Assembly (NCBI GenBank): GCA_029891345.1
Contig: CM056993.1
Coordinates: 278,768,016 to 278,832,015 of the forward strand
From: Dryococelus australis
Lineage: Eukaryota; Arthropoda; Insecta; Phasmatodea; Phasmatidae
DNA length: 64,000 bases
Direction: 5' to 3'
Notes under the pieces: generated by a model
Database searches by the model: none
The model's input: the letters and a program-made list of their open reading frames with translations, nothing else
Told to the model about the DNA's origin: nothing
Shown here: positions 11,193-22,619 of the stretch, in pieces
Layout of the letters: each line of letters opens with the position of its first letter
Numbering within the stretch: the stretch's first letter is position 1
Translations under genes and position numbers: made by a program

Positions 11193-11318
11193 GCGCGCAC
11201 GCTGTTTATTACTTAAATGGCAATATTTATTTAAAAAGGTCGTTAAAGGCTAAAAATGGCAGAAAGGAAAAAATAAGTTGGGCCTTAAAAGTGCTCACGT
11301 TACTGTGAACAGGCTATA
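11013..11318. mobile_element. MITE family M, complete copy 1 (306 bp)
   Basis: Terminal inverted repeats run TATAGGCTGTTCACTGTAAA at the left and, reverse-complemented, TATAGCCTGTTCACAGTAAC at the right. TA(TA) at each end is compatible with a TA target duplication, as in Tc1/mariner-superfamily MITEs. The interior (ATTTTAGCCTTAGATGAAC, GTGCATGGAATATA, TTTATTTAAAAAGG) is shared with 880-1060 and, inverted, with 11404-11633. It carries a long internal (AT)n tract and no coding capacity. Confidence 0.8.
11121..11180. repeat. (AT)n microsatellite inside MITE copy 1
   Basis: About 30 AT dinucleotides, followed by a short (AC)n/(GC) stretch. It is absent from the sister copy at 11404-11633, so it expanded after insertion. 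Confidence 0.95.
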
Positions 11319-11403
11319 GCAAGAACACTTAGTTATAGTTTGCATGCAGGAGTTGTAGAAAGTACCACCATGCAAACAAAGCTCGTCACCTCATACCTAC
11401 TGC

Positions 11404-11633
11404 TATAGGCTGTCATGGTAAAGTGAGCACTTTTGAGGCCTTAGTTATGTTTTTATTTCAGCCAGTTCTTATTCTTTAACCAACTTTTAAAATAAATTTT
11501 TGCATGCAAGTAATAATCGGTGTGTGTATATTCCACCGCACTCGGAAGATAACGTCTAAAATAAAATATATTTATTGACTTATTCTAAATGAGACGGCTT
11601 CAAAAGTGCTCACTTTACTGTGAATGGCCTATA
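11404..11633. mobile_element. MITE family M, complete copy 2 (230 bp), inverted
   Basis: The termini are TATAGGCTGTCATGGTAAAG and, reverse-complemented, TATAGGCCATTCACAGTAAA. Read on the minus strand the interior (TATTTTATTTTAGACG, GGTGGAATATACACACACCG, AATTTATTTTAAAAG) matches copy 1. The two copies lie 85 bp apart in opposite orientations. Confidence 0.8.
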
Positions 11634-11723
11634 GTTGTATAAATTCATCACATTGTGTATTGTTAAAGGGAATTCTTCCCTAACTTAAATGTATCAGTAC
11701 TTTCATCACAAAATATATTTCAG

Positions 11724-11960
11724 AGGAACTGGGTTCAATGCCCAGTGAGGTCACTTGTAGTTTTTGCATGTGGGATATGTGGCAGATGGGTTGCAGTTGG
11801 CCAGCTGGTGTACTCAGGGCAATCCCATTCACCCAGCCTTTGCATTCCACTGCTGCTCCACCTTCACCTCATTTCACCCTCAACGGCTCTTGAGCTCTCG
11901 CTGTTACACGCAGATGAAAACTTGATGTCCTCGCCTGACTTTACTGCAGATACTTGCTTT
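11724..11960 (+). repeat. tRNA-derived SINE, 5' truncated
   Basis: GGGTTCAATGCCC resembles a pol III B-box arm. The body (CAGCTGGTGTACTCAGGGC, then GCATTCCACTGCTGCTCCAC and CACCTCATTTCACCCTCA) parallels the fuller SINE at 45803-46172. The open frame across it is not a gene. Confidence 0.6.
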
Positions 11961-12036
11961 ATTGATATTTTGTACGTAATTATAAGCTAAAATTGTAAGT
12001 TTTTTTTCAGGGCATGCATTTTTGGCTTTACATTGA

Positions 12037-12130
12037 GTGTGGCCATCAGATTGGTCACCGTTACATTCCAGCGCTGCTACATTTCCCCTTCATAACACTC
12101 ACATCAGGTCTCAAGACTCCAGTAAAGTCG
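12037..12130 (+). repeat. SINE fragment, same family
   Basis: TTACATTCCAGCGCTGCTAC followed by TCAGGTCTCAAGACTC matches the 3' half of the SINE bodies at 11724-11960 and 45803-46172. Confidence 0.5.
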
Positions 12131-12424
12131 GTAATGAATGAGGGAAAGTAGTTCAATTTATAAATGTGTAATTAAAAGTGGTAGGTAAACATTTGTGAAT
12201 ACATACTGAAATTATTTCATTTTCTTTGTTTTTTATGCTGATAAGTTTAATAATCAGCAAATTTATAAAACAGTTATATTTTAAATAATTTAACGGTTTA
12301 TCTTGATTGAGGCATGAATAAAGGGATCAGGCCTACGACAATGTAAAATCTACATATGATGGAATGATACATTGTAATCAGGTAAATACACTATCTACAC
12401 TGTTTGCTCGTGGTTGTCACCCCA

Positions 12425-12869
12425 TTAGAATCTCGTAGGGCCACCTCTTGCGACTATAACAGCAGCCACGCTGTCTGGCATGCTCTCTACGAGTGTTTGC
12501 AGGACATCCACGGGGATTTGTCGCCATTCCTCTTGCAACTTACTATTCCATGAGTTGAGCAATAGATTTTGGCAGCGCCTAACGAGTCCTCAACCAGGGA
12601 TCCAATTTGTCCCAAAGATGTTCTATAGGGTTGAGGTCGGGCCTATGGGCGTGCCAGTCCATTTGGCGAATATTGTCGGTGTACCACAGCATAGTAGCCC
12701 TTGAAAAAGGGCAACTAGCATTGTCATCCTGGAAGTAACACAGGTCCATTCTGTAAAAACGCCGCAATGTTGGGAGCATTTCATTATCCAGAATGTTACA
12801 ATAGGCCTCTGTGTTCATGCTACCATGGACAAACACCAGCGGTCCTACATCGAAGGAAGTGAAACACAA
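12425..12869 (-). pseudogene. Tc1-like transposase, 5'-truncated and frameshifted
   Basis: The minus-strand frame begins abruptly in the transposase core and contains GPLVFVHGSMNTEAY, YFQDDNASC (the second catalytic D region of DD34E) and the block PDLNPIEHLWDKLD, the Tc1 signature containing the catalytic E. After DPWLRTR it hits a stop, and the expected C-terminus (LQEEWRQIPVDVLQTLVESM, ending VARGGPTRF) continues in another frame to the TAA at 12427-12425. The N-terminal paired-type DNA-binding half and both termini are missing. It is a dead fragment. Confidence 0.9.
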
Positions 12870-12934
12870 GTCAGCTTATGTACTGAATTACCTATCTTCA
12901 CGGATGCCCAATTACTGTTTGGTAGATAGCCAGT

Positions 12935-12995
12935 GCATATCATAAGTGGCACTTTCAGAAGTGCTCACTGTACCATGAGCAGCCTTTATTTAGCA
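12935..12995. repeat. Terminus of a MITE family M copy
   Basis: CAGAAGTGCTCACTGTACC followed by ATGAGCAGCCTTTA matches the right inverted terminus of the family. Only this end, and possibly a short piece up to about 13060 with TGGAATATG, is recognisable. Confidence 0.5.
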
Positions 12996-13085
12996 GCTTT
13001 ATTTATGATTTCCTCAGTGTGGGGAATGGAATATGCATTCAGCATTGTAAATATTTTTATTGTTTGAGAGTATTTAACACAAGTT

Positions 13086-13330
13086 CTGACGTCGCCCTCA
13101 CTGTCCCGCGGTGGAGGCAGCCCACTGCTGTTCTGTTTGTACGCCAGGCACGCATGGCCGTGCGTCCCGTGTATGGGTCTCGAGTCTCGTACACCATTCA
13201 TGCAGGAATGGGTCTTCGAACCGGGTCACGATCTGTTAGGCCCATGTTATCAAGAGAGAACTCAGCCCAGTGTGTGCTTAGTGAATTTCCAATGTGTACC
13301 CCTGAAAGCAGTGTCTCAAATTCATAAGGG
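13086..13330. repeat. Gypsy LTR fragment (same family as 27206)
   Basis: TGACGTCGCCCTCACTGTCC, then GCAGCCCACTGCTG and TGTATGGGTC, match in order the sequence starting at 27206, just downstream of a poly-purine tract. No internal element region flanks it on either side, so it is a solo or orphan LTR piece. No TATA box is visible in this copy. Confidence 0.5.
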
Positions 13331-14997
13331 AAAGTGTTCTCCCCCTGTTACTCCCCTGAAGTGAGGCGTAATAAGCCTGAGAGTGCAAAGCCACTTGGGT
13401 TACGTTAAGGTGCGGCGGCAACGTCGTCTGAACTTGCCTTAACGACCACTAGGCATGCCACAGTAGATACTTTCTTCCTTGGAATCTTGATGTCCCCTTC
13501 CCATCTCCTTTCCTTTCCCCACCTTTGTTCCCCTCCCGGTGTACATCACAAATTTTTAATTAACAGAGGTGGAGGAGCTTGAGTCTTCAGCCAGTTGGCC
13601 AGTGCGTGCCTCAATTCTTCTCCAGCCGATACCCGCAAGCACGTTGTGGAAGGCCATGCTTAATGTTATTTGATGGCTTTTTTCTAAATTATGTTTTGCG
13701 TAGCACTGTCCAAATTGAATGTGTGGCATAAATTCATTAGTTAGCTTATATTTATTTAGGCTTGCTGTGTAAGTAGGTTTTATCTGCCGCCCCCATTTGG
13801 CTATTCTTGTTTGTATGCTTGCCTGCTATAGCGGTGACCTCCACGGCTCACATCCTTTATTTTAAATGTACGTGTAGTATGTTTTTACAGCTGGCATTGT
13901 GGTAAGGCCTGTAAATATATGTGCACAGAGGTTGTTGTCCAGCTAGCTACATTTCAAATATAAGCAATATAAGCATTTTAGAGTGTTACAGTTTTACTCT
14001 GTTGTAAGCATGTTGTCCTGTAAGGGGCCTGCCCGGCTGCGGCCTTGCTCTTTTTTTTTTTTTCTGATAAAGTATTAATTTAAATGTGTTTGAAAATATA
14101 TATTTTAAACAATTTACAGTCATTAATGAGTGATTGTCCTGGCTTTAAATTTTACTATGGCAAAGGACACAAGGTATAATTGGGTGGCACTGTAACTATG
14201 TGTGTCAAGGTATACTATTGCTTGTTTGTGGCAATCTTAAACATTAAACATTTTCATCTTGCTAATTGCCACTACTGAATACAGAGGAACCAGACTTTGC
14301 CTTGCAAAAAACAATTTAACATGGATAATTAATTTTTACTCCTTCATTTAGTTGTAACGAGGGAAAGTGTCAAATTTGAACTTAGATGTTCAATTAATAA
14401 TTATGCATGTTCAGCTGCTCTGTGTTTTTTGAACATCTGCTGAATATTTTTATGATTTGCCTAGAGATTTATATTCAGGCGTGTTAATTTGAAATGGCAT
14501 TTTGGAAAAGCCAAAGTTTGCGTGCTCTCCTTTTAAAATGGATTTTGTTATTTATGAGCATGCTAAATGTATTAGTAATGTATATTTCCTATGCGCATGT
14601 TTATCATACTAGAGACTTGTAATATTTTTGAACATTTTAAAAGGGTTTTAGTAAAAAAAAATCATCAATATTGGATATTGTATTCATAATCCTTTAATGA
14701 AATTTGGTATTTAAAATAGAGTACCCATCTTTGGTTGTGAAATAAATTTTATTCTGCCTATTTTTTATTCTACTGCATTTTTATATGCATTAAATTGGCA
14801 CTGGTTTTTATTTATTGTGGTTTTGCTATTGATTTGTTAAAGTATATGCAGATTGTTCCTTTATTGAAAGATTTTTATGCTTTTATAAAAAAATTAATAT
14901 ATTAGAAGTTTTTGTTGCCTGTTCATTGTACGTACTTAGTAGTACAATTCTACACTACGCTGCTGCTTGTTTTTTTTTGTATGTACGGCTGTCATCA
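13331..14997. other. No gene recognised
   Basis: AT-rich sequence with several poly-T runs. It may include untranslated parts of the retroelement whose gag remnant starts at 14998, but no LTR boundary can be defined. Confidence 0.4.
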
Positions 14998-15492
14998 TGA
15001 ACCAAGTACACGTAAGCTTCCTACATGCACTATCCAGAGAAGACTTCGTGGCCCTCCTTCAGGATTTAGGCGAGGAGTTTGATGAAGCCAACACAGTCAT
15101 TCAGCTTTGACGTGTGGCAGTACGCCATTTGCGGAAATGCAGTCTACTACGGCGCAGCCCCTCCCCATGCAGTTGGAACCAGTGGTGAGTCAGCCATCCA
15201 TATCTGCCTGCAAACTATTATTTCTTCCACTTGATAAAATACCCTGTCTCAGCGACCTCACAAGGCAGCAAGTTCACGCACTGTTAGCCAGGTTATGCAG
15301 TTGCTTAGCATTGAAAAATGTCGCCCTCAAGTGCGTTGTGCTAATTGCATACGCATTAGCCTTATTGCTACCAACTGTGATGTGGAAAAATGCAGCCTAG
15401 TCGAGAGGTATTACTTTCGCTGCATTGAGGTGGGACACCTACGTCATTTCACATGCCACACTGCTGCGCAGCACACCTACGCAACCTACTAG
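14998..15492 (+). pseudogene. Retroelement gag-like remnant with degenerate zinc knuckles
   Basis: An ATG at 14998 opens 37 codons (HALSREDFVALLQDLGEEF...) before a stop, and similar-style sequence continues in other frames. Near the end, CRPQVRCANCIRISLIATNC and the piece FRCIEVGHLRHFTC look like two CCHC knuckles that have lost key residues (L for H in the first, altered C/H spacing in the second). No RT is adjacent. The element class cannot be decided. Confidence 0.4.
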
Positions 15493-15618
15493 TTGACTTT
15501 GCCCCATCAGCGAGTGCTGAGAGCATTTGGAGCCAGTCTAAAATGGCATACATTTATTCCAGTGGCTACAGGGTTGATTCCATGCATCAGACAACTACAG
15601 ACACAAGAATAATTATTG

Positions 15619-17222
15619 CATTTAATTAGAGTTCTTCTGATACCGATACCAACGGTATACCAAGTATCGCATCTGTATCTGGCATGGTATCCAACAAATA
15701 CATTAGTATCGGTTGTAGGTTATTACTTTCTTTAGACACAAAAATTTCAGTATTTTGGTGTGTGTATGCTGCACATTAAAAAATAAGAACAAATAAATTG
15801 TAATGTGTGTGCCCTTTATATCTTCTCTGTAATGCTTTGTCTAGTGTACACGTCTGTCAACACTGTGACGTAGTGCGGTGTGCAAGACTGGTTTGCTACT
15901 TTCCCTACATGCCTCCGATAGGGGAAGTGGTTATCCATAGCAACGAGCTTGGCGACCTAGCGTCCTCTCTGTCTCCCTCTTTGTCTCTCTCAGCCACCTA
16001 TCTTCCTTCCACTCCTCACATGCCACGAGAGGAGAAGCAGGTGTCTAGCAAAAGGAAAAAAAACAAGTCTCAGCTGCACCTGCTTGCCTTCACATGCTGG
16101 CGACAGAGCAAATGTGTCCTTGGCGAAAGCAGAAATTTATTAAGATTATGCGATGCTCAGAATAGTTGCACCTGTCATCATTTATATTTCAAAGCAAATG
16201 GTTTCGCCTGAAAATGTAACGCAAAACATTTTAACGAGGAATTATTATTTGGAAAGATGTTTTCCTTTGTGATTAAAGGTTTTTTTTTTTTTTCAGTAAG
16301 GTTGGTGTTTCGTATCTGGCGTAAAATTAATATGACTTTAAAACATAATACTTATTTAACTCTAAAGGCAGCATCTTCGCGAATAAAATTATATGCCCAA
16401 AAACATATACTCTACCACTTGTCACCAAAAACTGTTTGAACATTGAGCAACTTGTATTATGTATTATAAGCGTAAAGTTCATTTTAAGTAACTTCTTGCG
16501 GGAAAATTGGAGGATTTATATTAATTTATTTCGATAGACACACGTCTTTGAATAAACTGATAAAATGTAAGAGCCTATTTGACACCTTTTGGGGTCTAAT
16601 AACGGGAAGATAAGCACCGAGCTGAGTGCAGTATAACTCGTAACAAGGAAAATCAGAGGGCGTGGTTTTGAATGATTAATCACTAAAGACAGTGAAGAAA
16701 TCAATTATAAGCGCCTTATTAATTCATTTCTGTCTCAAAATTACAAGTTTTCTTTGCATTAAAGTAAAATTAATTACTTTAAAAGACAGAAATTTGCCAT
16801 GGGCGCAAGGCATAGGCAACATGTTGCGGCATCTAGAGAGAGAATCCTCCTGCCGCCACACCTTTTTCAGCCACCATAAACACACTGTACGATCAATAAC
16901 TTCTCTGTGTGCTCTCTCTGTAAGAGTGCGTGCGGGACTTTCGAAATTTGACTTGTATTTGGTGTCACATTATTTTAGTTTTCAGAGGGTTTGAAAGTTT
17001 TAGGTCAGCTTGCATGTTGTGTCTGATTACAATAAATTATACTGTATTTTGAGATGTTATATTTCTTTATCCAAACGATTTTAGGAGAAATATTTTTTTA
17101 TGTATTACTTACAGTAATACTTTTTCTAAAATGCAGTTCGAAGGGCACTAGTGTTACCATTGGTATCAGATTATCTGTATCGGTATTGGAAAACATGGTA
17201 TCGGAACAACTCTATGTTTAAT
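15619..17222. mobile_element. Non-autonomous hAT-like transposon 2 with imperfect TSD
   Basis: The element proper is 15627-17214 (1588 bp). The left terminus TAGAGTTCTTCTGATACC and the reverse-complemented right terminus TAGAGTTGTTCCGATACC differ at two bases. Flanks are CATTTAAT (15619-15626) and TGTTTAAT (17215-17222), 6 of 8 identical. Subterminal GGTATC/GATACC repeats occur at both ends. The 134-codon frame at 15807-16211 shows no recognisable hAT transposase or BED finger. Confidence 0.7.
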
Positions 17223-17231
17223 TATGGAAAT

Positions 17232-17850
17232 TGTACTGCCCGCCCAGAATTCGGCATGTGGTCGCCACCCCCGAGAGTAGAAATTGTTTTACCCGGCGAG
17301 CCACGGACATGCCAGAGCCAATAAGGAAGTTGAAAGAGTTACCACAGGATCGCAGCACCTCTGCAACCAGTGATGTCACAACCGCCAAGCCTCGAGAAGA
17401 GGCAGTAAACTTGTCATCAGCCATGGTGCATTCCTCTATCCTGGAATAACCAACCCTGCACTGGAAGGCTACCAACGCCTGCACCCCTGTGACAGTCACA
17501 AAGCGGAGATTTCAACTATATAAGGAATCCCAAAAACGCCTCTTGCCAGAGTTCATCGGCCTGCCGACCGCAGAGGTTGGAGGGCTCTCCTGGGTCTGCA
17601 TAAGGCCTGTATCTCTCGTGACCTGAAGAAGACCAGCCTTTCTCTCCAGTTGCTTGCGAAGGCTACTCCAGCATCTGCTGTACATACCCCGCAGCACGTG
17701 GAGGAAACCCGGAAGGAGGAACCAGAGGTAACTTCGTTGTCCTCACCATGCACCCTTTTACCCAAGTCACTCCTTGGCTTCCGTGGTAGCAGGTCTTCGC
17801 AATGCCTCTTCTGGACAACCACCGCTCAAGTCTCGATTCGCTGTAAATTG
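17232..17850 (+). repeat. Putative Gypsy LTR, upstream copy
   Basis: It starts TGTACTGCCCGCCC and contains TATATAAGG at 17517-17525, about 285 bp inside, followed by two CCTGAATAAGGCC-like motifs and a TGGTAGCAGGTC block. The same order occurs from 20664 (TGTACTGTCC, TATATAAGG at 20975, TGGTAGCAGATC), with pol remnants lying between. The copies are substantially diverged, so this is an old insertion or two related elements. The 3' limit is uncertain. Confidence 0.45.
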
Positions 17851-17872
17851 TGACTAGTTATTTTTTGAGCTG

Positions 17873-18185
17873 CAGTGGAGCATCGATAATCCGGATTAAT
17901 TGGAACCAGACCCCTTCCGGATTATCAAATGGTCTGGATTTTCAAAATGAACCAATAAAAGGGCTGGTAGACGTCTTCAACATAAAAAAACTTGCTAAAA
18001 TCATTCATAATTCACTCTGTTGGTTACAGAAGTGGAGCGGATGAATAAAACCATTAATGTAGTAAAATTCTTACGTGTTTTAATTACAGAAAAAATATTG
18101 TACTGTATGTACAGTATTGCACGTACAGATTGTCTTATTTTATGTACATTACAATTGAATCCAGATTATCGACTGTCCAAATTTT
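17873..18185. mobile_element. pogo/Tigger-like MITE
   Basis: The left end CAGTGGAGCATCGATAATCC has the shape of pogo-superfamily termini (CAGTNNNNNNTCGATAATCCG). About 300 bp later AATCCAGATTATCGACTGTC is its imperfect inverted counterpart. The interior is AT-rich and non-coding. Confidence 0.45.
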
Positions 18186-19059
18186 TGACGTTTATTTGGA
18201 GTTACCTTTTTTTATTCTGGCTCACTTTCACCTGATGTAATTTAAATATTTAATATATAAATTAATTTAGAATTATACAGAAACGGATCCCTGTCTTTTT
18301 CTTGAAGCGTAAATAAAAATGCTACGCAAACCATAAACCTTGGTGAATTAGTCATTTCTCACCCCTTCATCATTTGTAATTTCAATCATATTCTTTGTAA
18401 GTGTGGTTTTATTTACTTAGCTCTAAATCAACTTAGCATTACTGCGGAATAAGTGCGAGTGGGCCGAACCCTTCGGGTTCCTGGAACTTGCAAAGGCTAT
18501 AGTCTGAATAAGACCAGGACTCCTGGGGCATGTCCGGTACATCCACGTCTACCTGCGGAAGCGCTCCAACACTAGCTAGCCCGTCACATCCCTCGGTCAG
18601 TGCCTCGGAGTGACTGAGCAAGACACTCCCAAGAGGACTGCTCCTCGACAGCTAGGAAAAGAGCGAGCCCATTCGGTGTGTTGGTATATTGGAAGTACCC
18701 TACCTAGTGAGAATTTATTATTTGCATTGTATTATCAGATTGGTAAATTAAATAATTCAGATGATGAAAAAGGGAGGAGGACAAAATAGCTAACATCATT
18801 GCAGAGCTCGGCAAGCCCTACAAAGGGGATTATCCCAATTAAGTAACGCACCACAAGTCGACTCTACTCACGAGACTGCACCTCTCCACCCCTACCGGAA
18901 GTTAGTGTTAACGTACCCAGTAGGATAACTCCCTACATAGCCTGCGAACGCGAGGCATATCTGAATCCAGTGCTAGGCATCTGTTGGCTGTGGCCGAGGT
19001 ACGAACACATTAGTGAACCCCTACACCTAAACCTATTGCGAAGCCACCTACACCATTGC

Positions 19060-20585
19060 TATCCAGTAGCACTGCTGGTGAGGAAAACGGATGGTGTAAA
19101 TCCCGTTGGGTCGTTAATCATTCCTTAGTTAATTTTAAAAAATTCATAAAGATTCTTTCCCTTTGCCAATCATAGTGTGTGCTCTTCAACATCTTGGCAT
19201 GGCTAGAGTCTTTTCTATGTTGGATCTTACAAATAATTTTGAAAGTTAAGCGATTTCCCATGTTTTGGATCATGTTCTTTCCAATTTCAAATTTAAGTTT
19301 GTTTTCTATTATATAGTCTATATAAATATTTATAGTGAAGACTTAAGTTTCACTTGTTGCACTTGCGACATGTTTTCAACAGAATGTGAGAGGTTGGTCT
19401 TACTGTAAGTTCCGATAAGGTCACTTTAGGTTCAAATCGAGTTAAATTTTTGGGATACCTGTGAGGGGCAATTACTTATATACCTGGATCGCGTGGCTTC
19501 CATTTTGGGTTTCCCGTGACCCAGGACACTTAAAGATGTCCAGAAGTTCCTCGGTATTATGGGATACTGCGCCCTTTTTATAGACCACTAATCGAACACT
19601 GCCGCACCCTTGAATATGTTGAAGAAAGAGTTGGAATTTGTCTGGGCCCAGAGCAGGAATCTGCCTTTTCCTTGCTAAAGAAAATTTTGTTGTCTCCTCT
19701 TGCCTTTCTTCTTCGGGACTTTTCCAAGAGATTTGTGGTTCAGGTGGATGCTTCCTCTCTGGCTCTCGGTGCAGTCTTGAGTCAGCGGACAAAATGCAGT
19801 CTGGCACCAGTTGCGCTTGCGAGCTGAAGTTGTCGGAGGCCGAACGTGATCTGGGGATATATGAGAAAAAGACCTTAGCTTCTATTTTTGGCCTGGAGAA
19901 GTTTGCCTCATTCATAAAACATGAGGAATGTGATGTTTACAACGATAATCAGGTCCTTAGCTGAGTCCATCCCCAACAACTACGGAAGCTTATCCAGTGG
20001 TTTCTCTGCCTATCGAGATTTCGGTTCAAGGTGCATCACGTCTGAGGCACCTAAAACTAAGTGGCAGATGCACTTTCTCGTATGTATGATTAGGACGATT
20101 TTGAAACCAGTCAGGGCAAGAACCGGGTTGCCTCAATAAATCTTAAACAACAGGACTTCCCTGAATTTTTGTGAACTTGTATCAGGCACTGTTGGAAGAT
20201 TATTTCTGTTCCCAGGTAGTAACTGATTTGAATAATAATGTTGTTCTTCCATAAATGGTTGAGAGGGATATCTTGTATTTTACTGGGAAAATTGTTAGGG
20301 CACAAAAGGTCATAGTCCCGTTGCCATTGCGCCCCATGATACTTGCATACTTCCAAGACTTAGTGTTCGGAGGACACCTGGGTGTTGGAAGAACTTTCCA
20401 GAAAATTGCCACCTATTTTGCATGGCTGAGGCTGAAGAATGAAGTTCCCCAATACGTCCGCATGAGTAACGTGTGCCAGAATGTTGACGCATGGCACATT
20501 CCTGGGCATCTGGCATGTGCACTCTATATTTCAACTTTACGCCATCTCAAGAGTTATTACGCTTGTGGGGAAGTCATATTATGAC
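19060..20585 (+). pseudogene. Ty3/Gypsy pol remnant A (RT, RNase H, integrase start)
   Basis: RT pieces appear in shifting frames from LLVRKTDGV (about 19075), DSFPLPII and FSMLDLTNNF (about 19210) to FLGYLVRGN (about 19450). RNase H follows, with FVVQVDASSLALGAVLSQ (about 19735-19790) and EKKTLASIFGLEKF. At 20255-20500 a frame contains HLGVGRTFQKIATYFAWLRL and VRMSNVCQNVD, the H2C2 zinc-binding start of integrase. Many stops and frameshifts; the element is inactive. It lies between the two TGTACTG LTR-like sequences. Confidence 0.75.
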
Positions 20586-20663
20586 AGTTCAATTAATGTC
20601 TTGTCTACAGGATCAGTCCCAGCCGAGTGAGTGATTACAGACACGGGACATGAAGGAATAAAT

Positions 20664-21470
20664 TGTACTGTCCACCGATGTCGCCATGCGGTCACCCAAA
20701 TTTTCCCTCTCTTGATTTTACTATTCATCAGAACCATTTACTCCAGCCAGCCAGAGATGCGAGTTCCAAGGGATGATGCAAGATCGTAGCAATCCGCTAC
20801 AAGAACACTGCAGCCTCCAGAGCCTCGTGCTGAGATGATAAAAACGTCAACAGCCTCTATCCGCGGAGATAAGGAAAGGGCACTGCTGCGTTGAAGCCAG
20901 ACTAAACAAACCCCTTTGCAGTGAGGCTAGCAACCCCCGCACCCCTTCGACATCCCACAAGCAAAGATTTTGGGTATATAAGGAGGTTTGAGATCCAGAC
21001 ACTGCAGTGTTTGCTGGCCCTCCAGCCTGAGTAAGGCATCGTGAAAATCAGGAGTAAGTGGTGCAGATCCTGTCTTCAGTCTGAACAAGACTCGTAGGGA
21101 ACACTCCAGGATTCTGACTGCTAGGCTACTCAAGCCGGCTGAACTGAGTAAAATCTCCGGGAGTAAGCTGGGCTTCTCGACCTCTCACATTCTGTAACAA
21201 CTTGAGCAATCTAATGAGAGCAAACACTGCTAGACTCCATGTGTCGAAGTACAGTCTCCTACATCTTCGCAAGTGCACCACATCAATCATTGCAAGCAGA
21301 CGTCTCCATGCCACTAGTCAGAAGCATGTCTATATCCTCACCTGAATCCTTACCCTGAAAGAATTTCCTTTCGTATCCATGGTAGCAGATCATGAAGATG
21401 TCCGTTCTCAACTGCTAGGCATTTCCGCTCTCCCTGCTAGCACGTAGCTCTCTTTGCTTCCCACATGTTT
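20664..21470 (+). repeat. Putative Gypsy LTR, downstream copy
   Basis: See 17232 for the shared order of TGTACTG start, TATATAAGG (20975-20983) and TGGTAGCAGATC. It carries CCTGAGTAAGGC (21026) and TCTGAACAAGACT (21080) motifs. The end is uncertain. Confidence 0.45.
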
Positions 21471-22619
21471 TTATGCAGGTAGCCTCCCCCTGCCAGAAAA
21501 TTAATTTGATCATTATTTATTTTTATTTTTTTTAAAGCTACGCATCTCAGTATTTTCCAAACATATTCATTAAATACGTGAATAATTATAATTTGTGCTT
21601 ACCTTCCTTTACCTGGTTCATGTTGCAATCAACTTTTATAATTAATTAATTATTCAACGGTCCTAGGTCATTAAACATCTCACTCGCTGACTGGTATGGG
21701 AAAGATAAATATATTTTGATTTCCTTCAGCCTGAAGAAGGCCAAGGGGTCCAAGGACTATTGTGGCCGCCTGACATACCAGGGAGTTGAACCCAAAATCA
21801 GCAGGCCTGTACTCCAACTACCACATCAATACCAACCTGAATAAGGCCAAATCCAGTAGATACCAGCTGTTGCCTGGAATTGTGGGATTTTTACTAGTTT
21901 TAAAAGGACCTTTTATTGTGTAAATGCGTCTCCATTTATTTATCCCGAGAGGGTGGAATGGACCGGAGTTTTCTGAATAGCCCCATCCTGAATAAGGCCG
22001 GACTACTCCAGGAACACCCCGAGACACCCAACTCTTCAGCAGGATATAAAGCCTGGACCACAAACTAGTTCAATATCCTTGGCGACAGTCCCAGCCTGCA
22101 CAAGGCCGGACTGGAGAAAGATACTGCCCAGTGAGACCGGAATATATCCTGGTGCTATTTTTATTAGTGAGATACCTGACAAGACCAAAGAACGTAGAAG
22201 TAATCTGAGGAGATTAGCTCGTCGAGCACGGCAAAGATAATACATCCTATTAGTAAATAACACCTTGACTAGTGAAATCACCCACTTTAATTCCAATACT
22301 ACAATTTCTCCAGAACCATTATTTGAACCAAGGATTCCTCTGCATCGAATCACACCTTTCAAAAGTGAGGCAATACTGCAAGGTGGGAACAACATATTAG
22401 GATTAGATTGGCCTCACCTTATGGTTGAATATTGGGATAATTGTAAGCAAGACCCACCTATTGCAGAGTTTTTACAGCCCCTTCCGCCTACACAGAACTT
22501 AGGGCCTGTTCACCCTACATGTGAGATGGGCACCATGGCAGGTAAGATTATTACTATCTGCATCCCCCTGCAGCAATATACAATATTGCTTTTTGTATTT
22601 TAACGTGGTGCTCTTAGCC
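21471..22619. other. Retroelement-like sequence with recurrent motif
   Basis: It holds four CCTGAATAAGGCC-type motifs (21730, 21836, 21987, 22095) and a 112-codon frame at 22265-22603 of unknown nature. The next downstream feature is an integrase. Probably leader or gag sequence of the element ending at 23422, but no domain is recognisable. Confidence 0.35.

Noticed and set aside
15807..16211. 134-codon frame as hAT transposase
   Set aside because: No BED finger, DDE blocks or hATC dimerisation motif can be seen.
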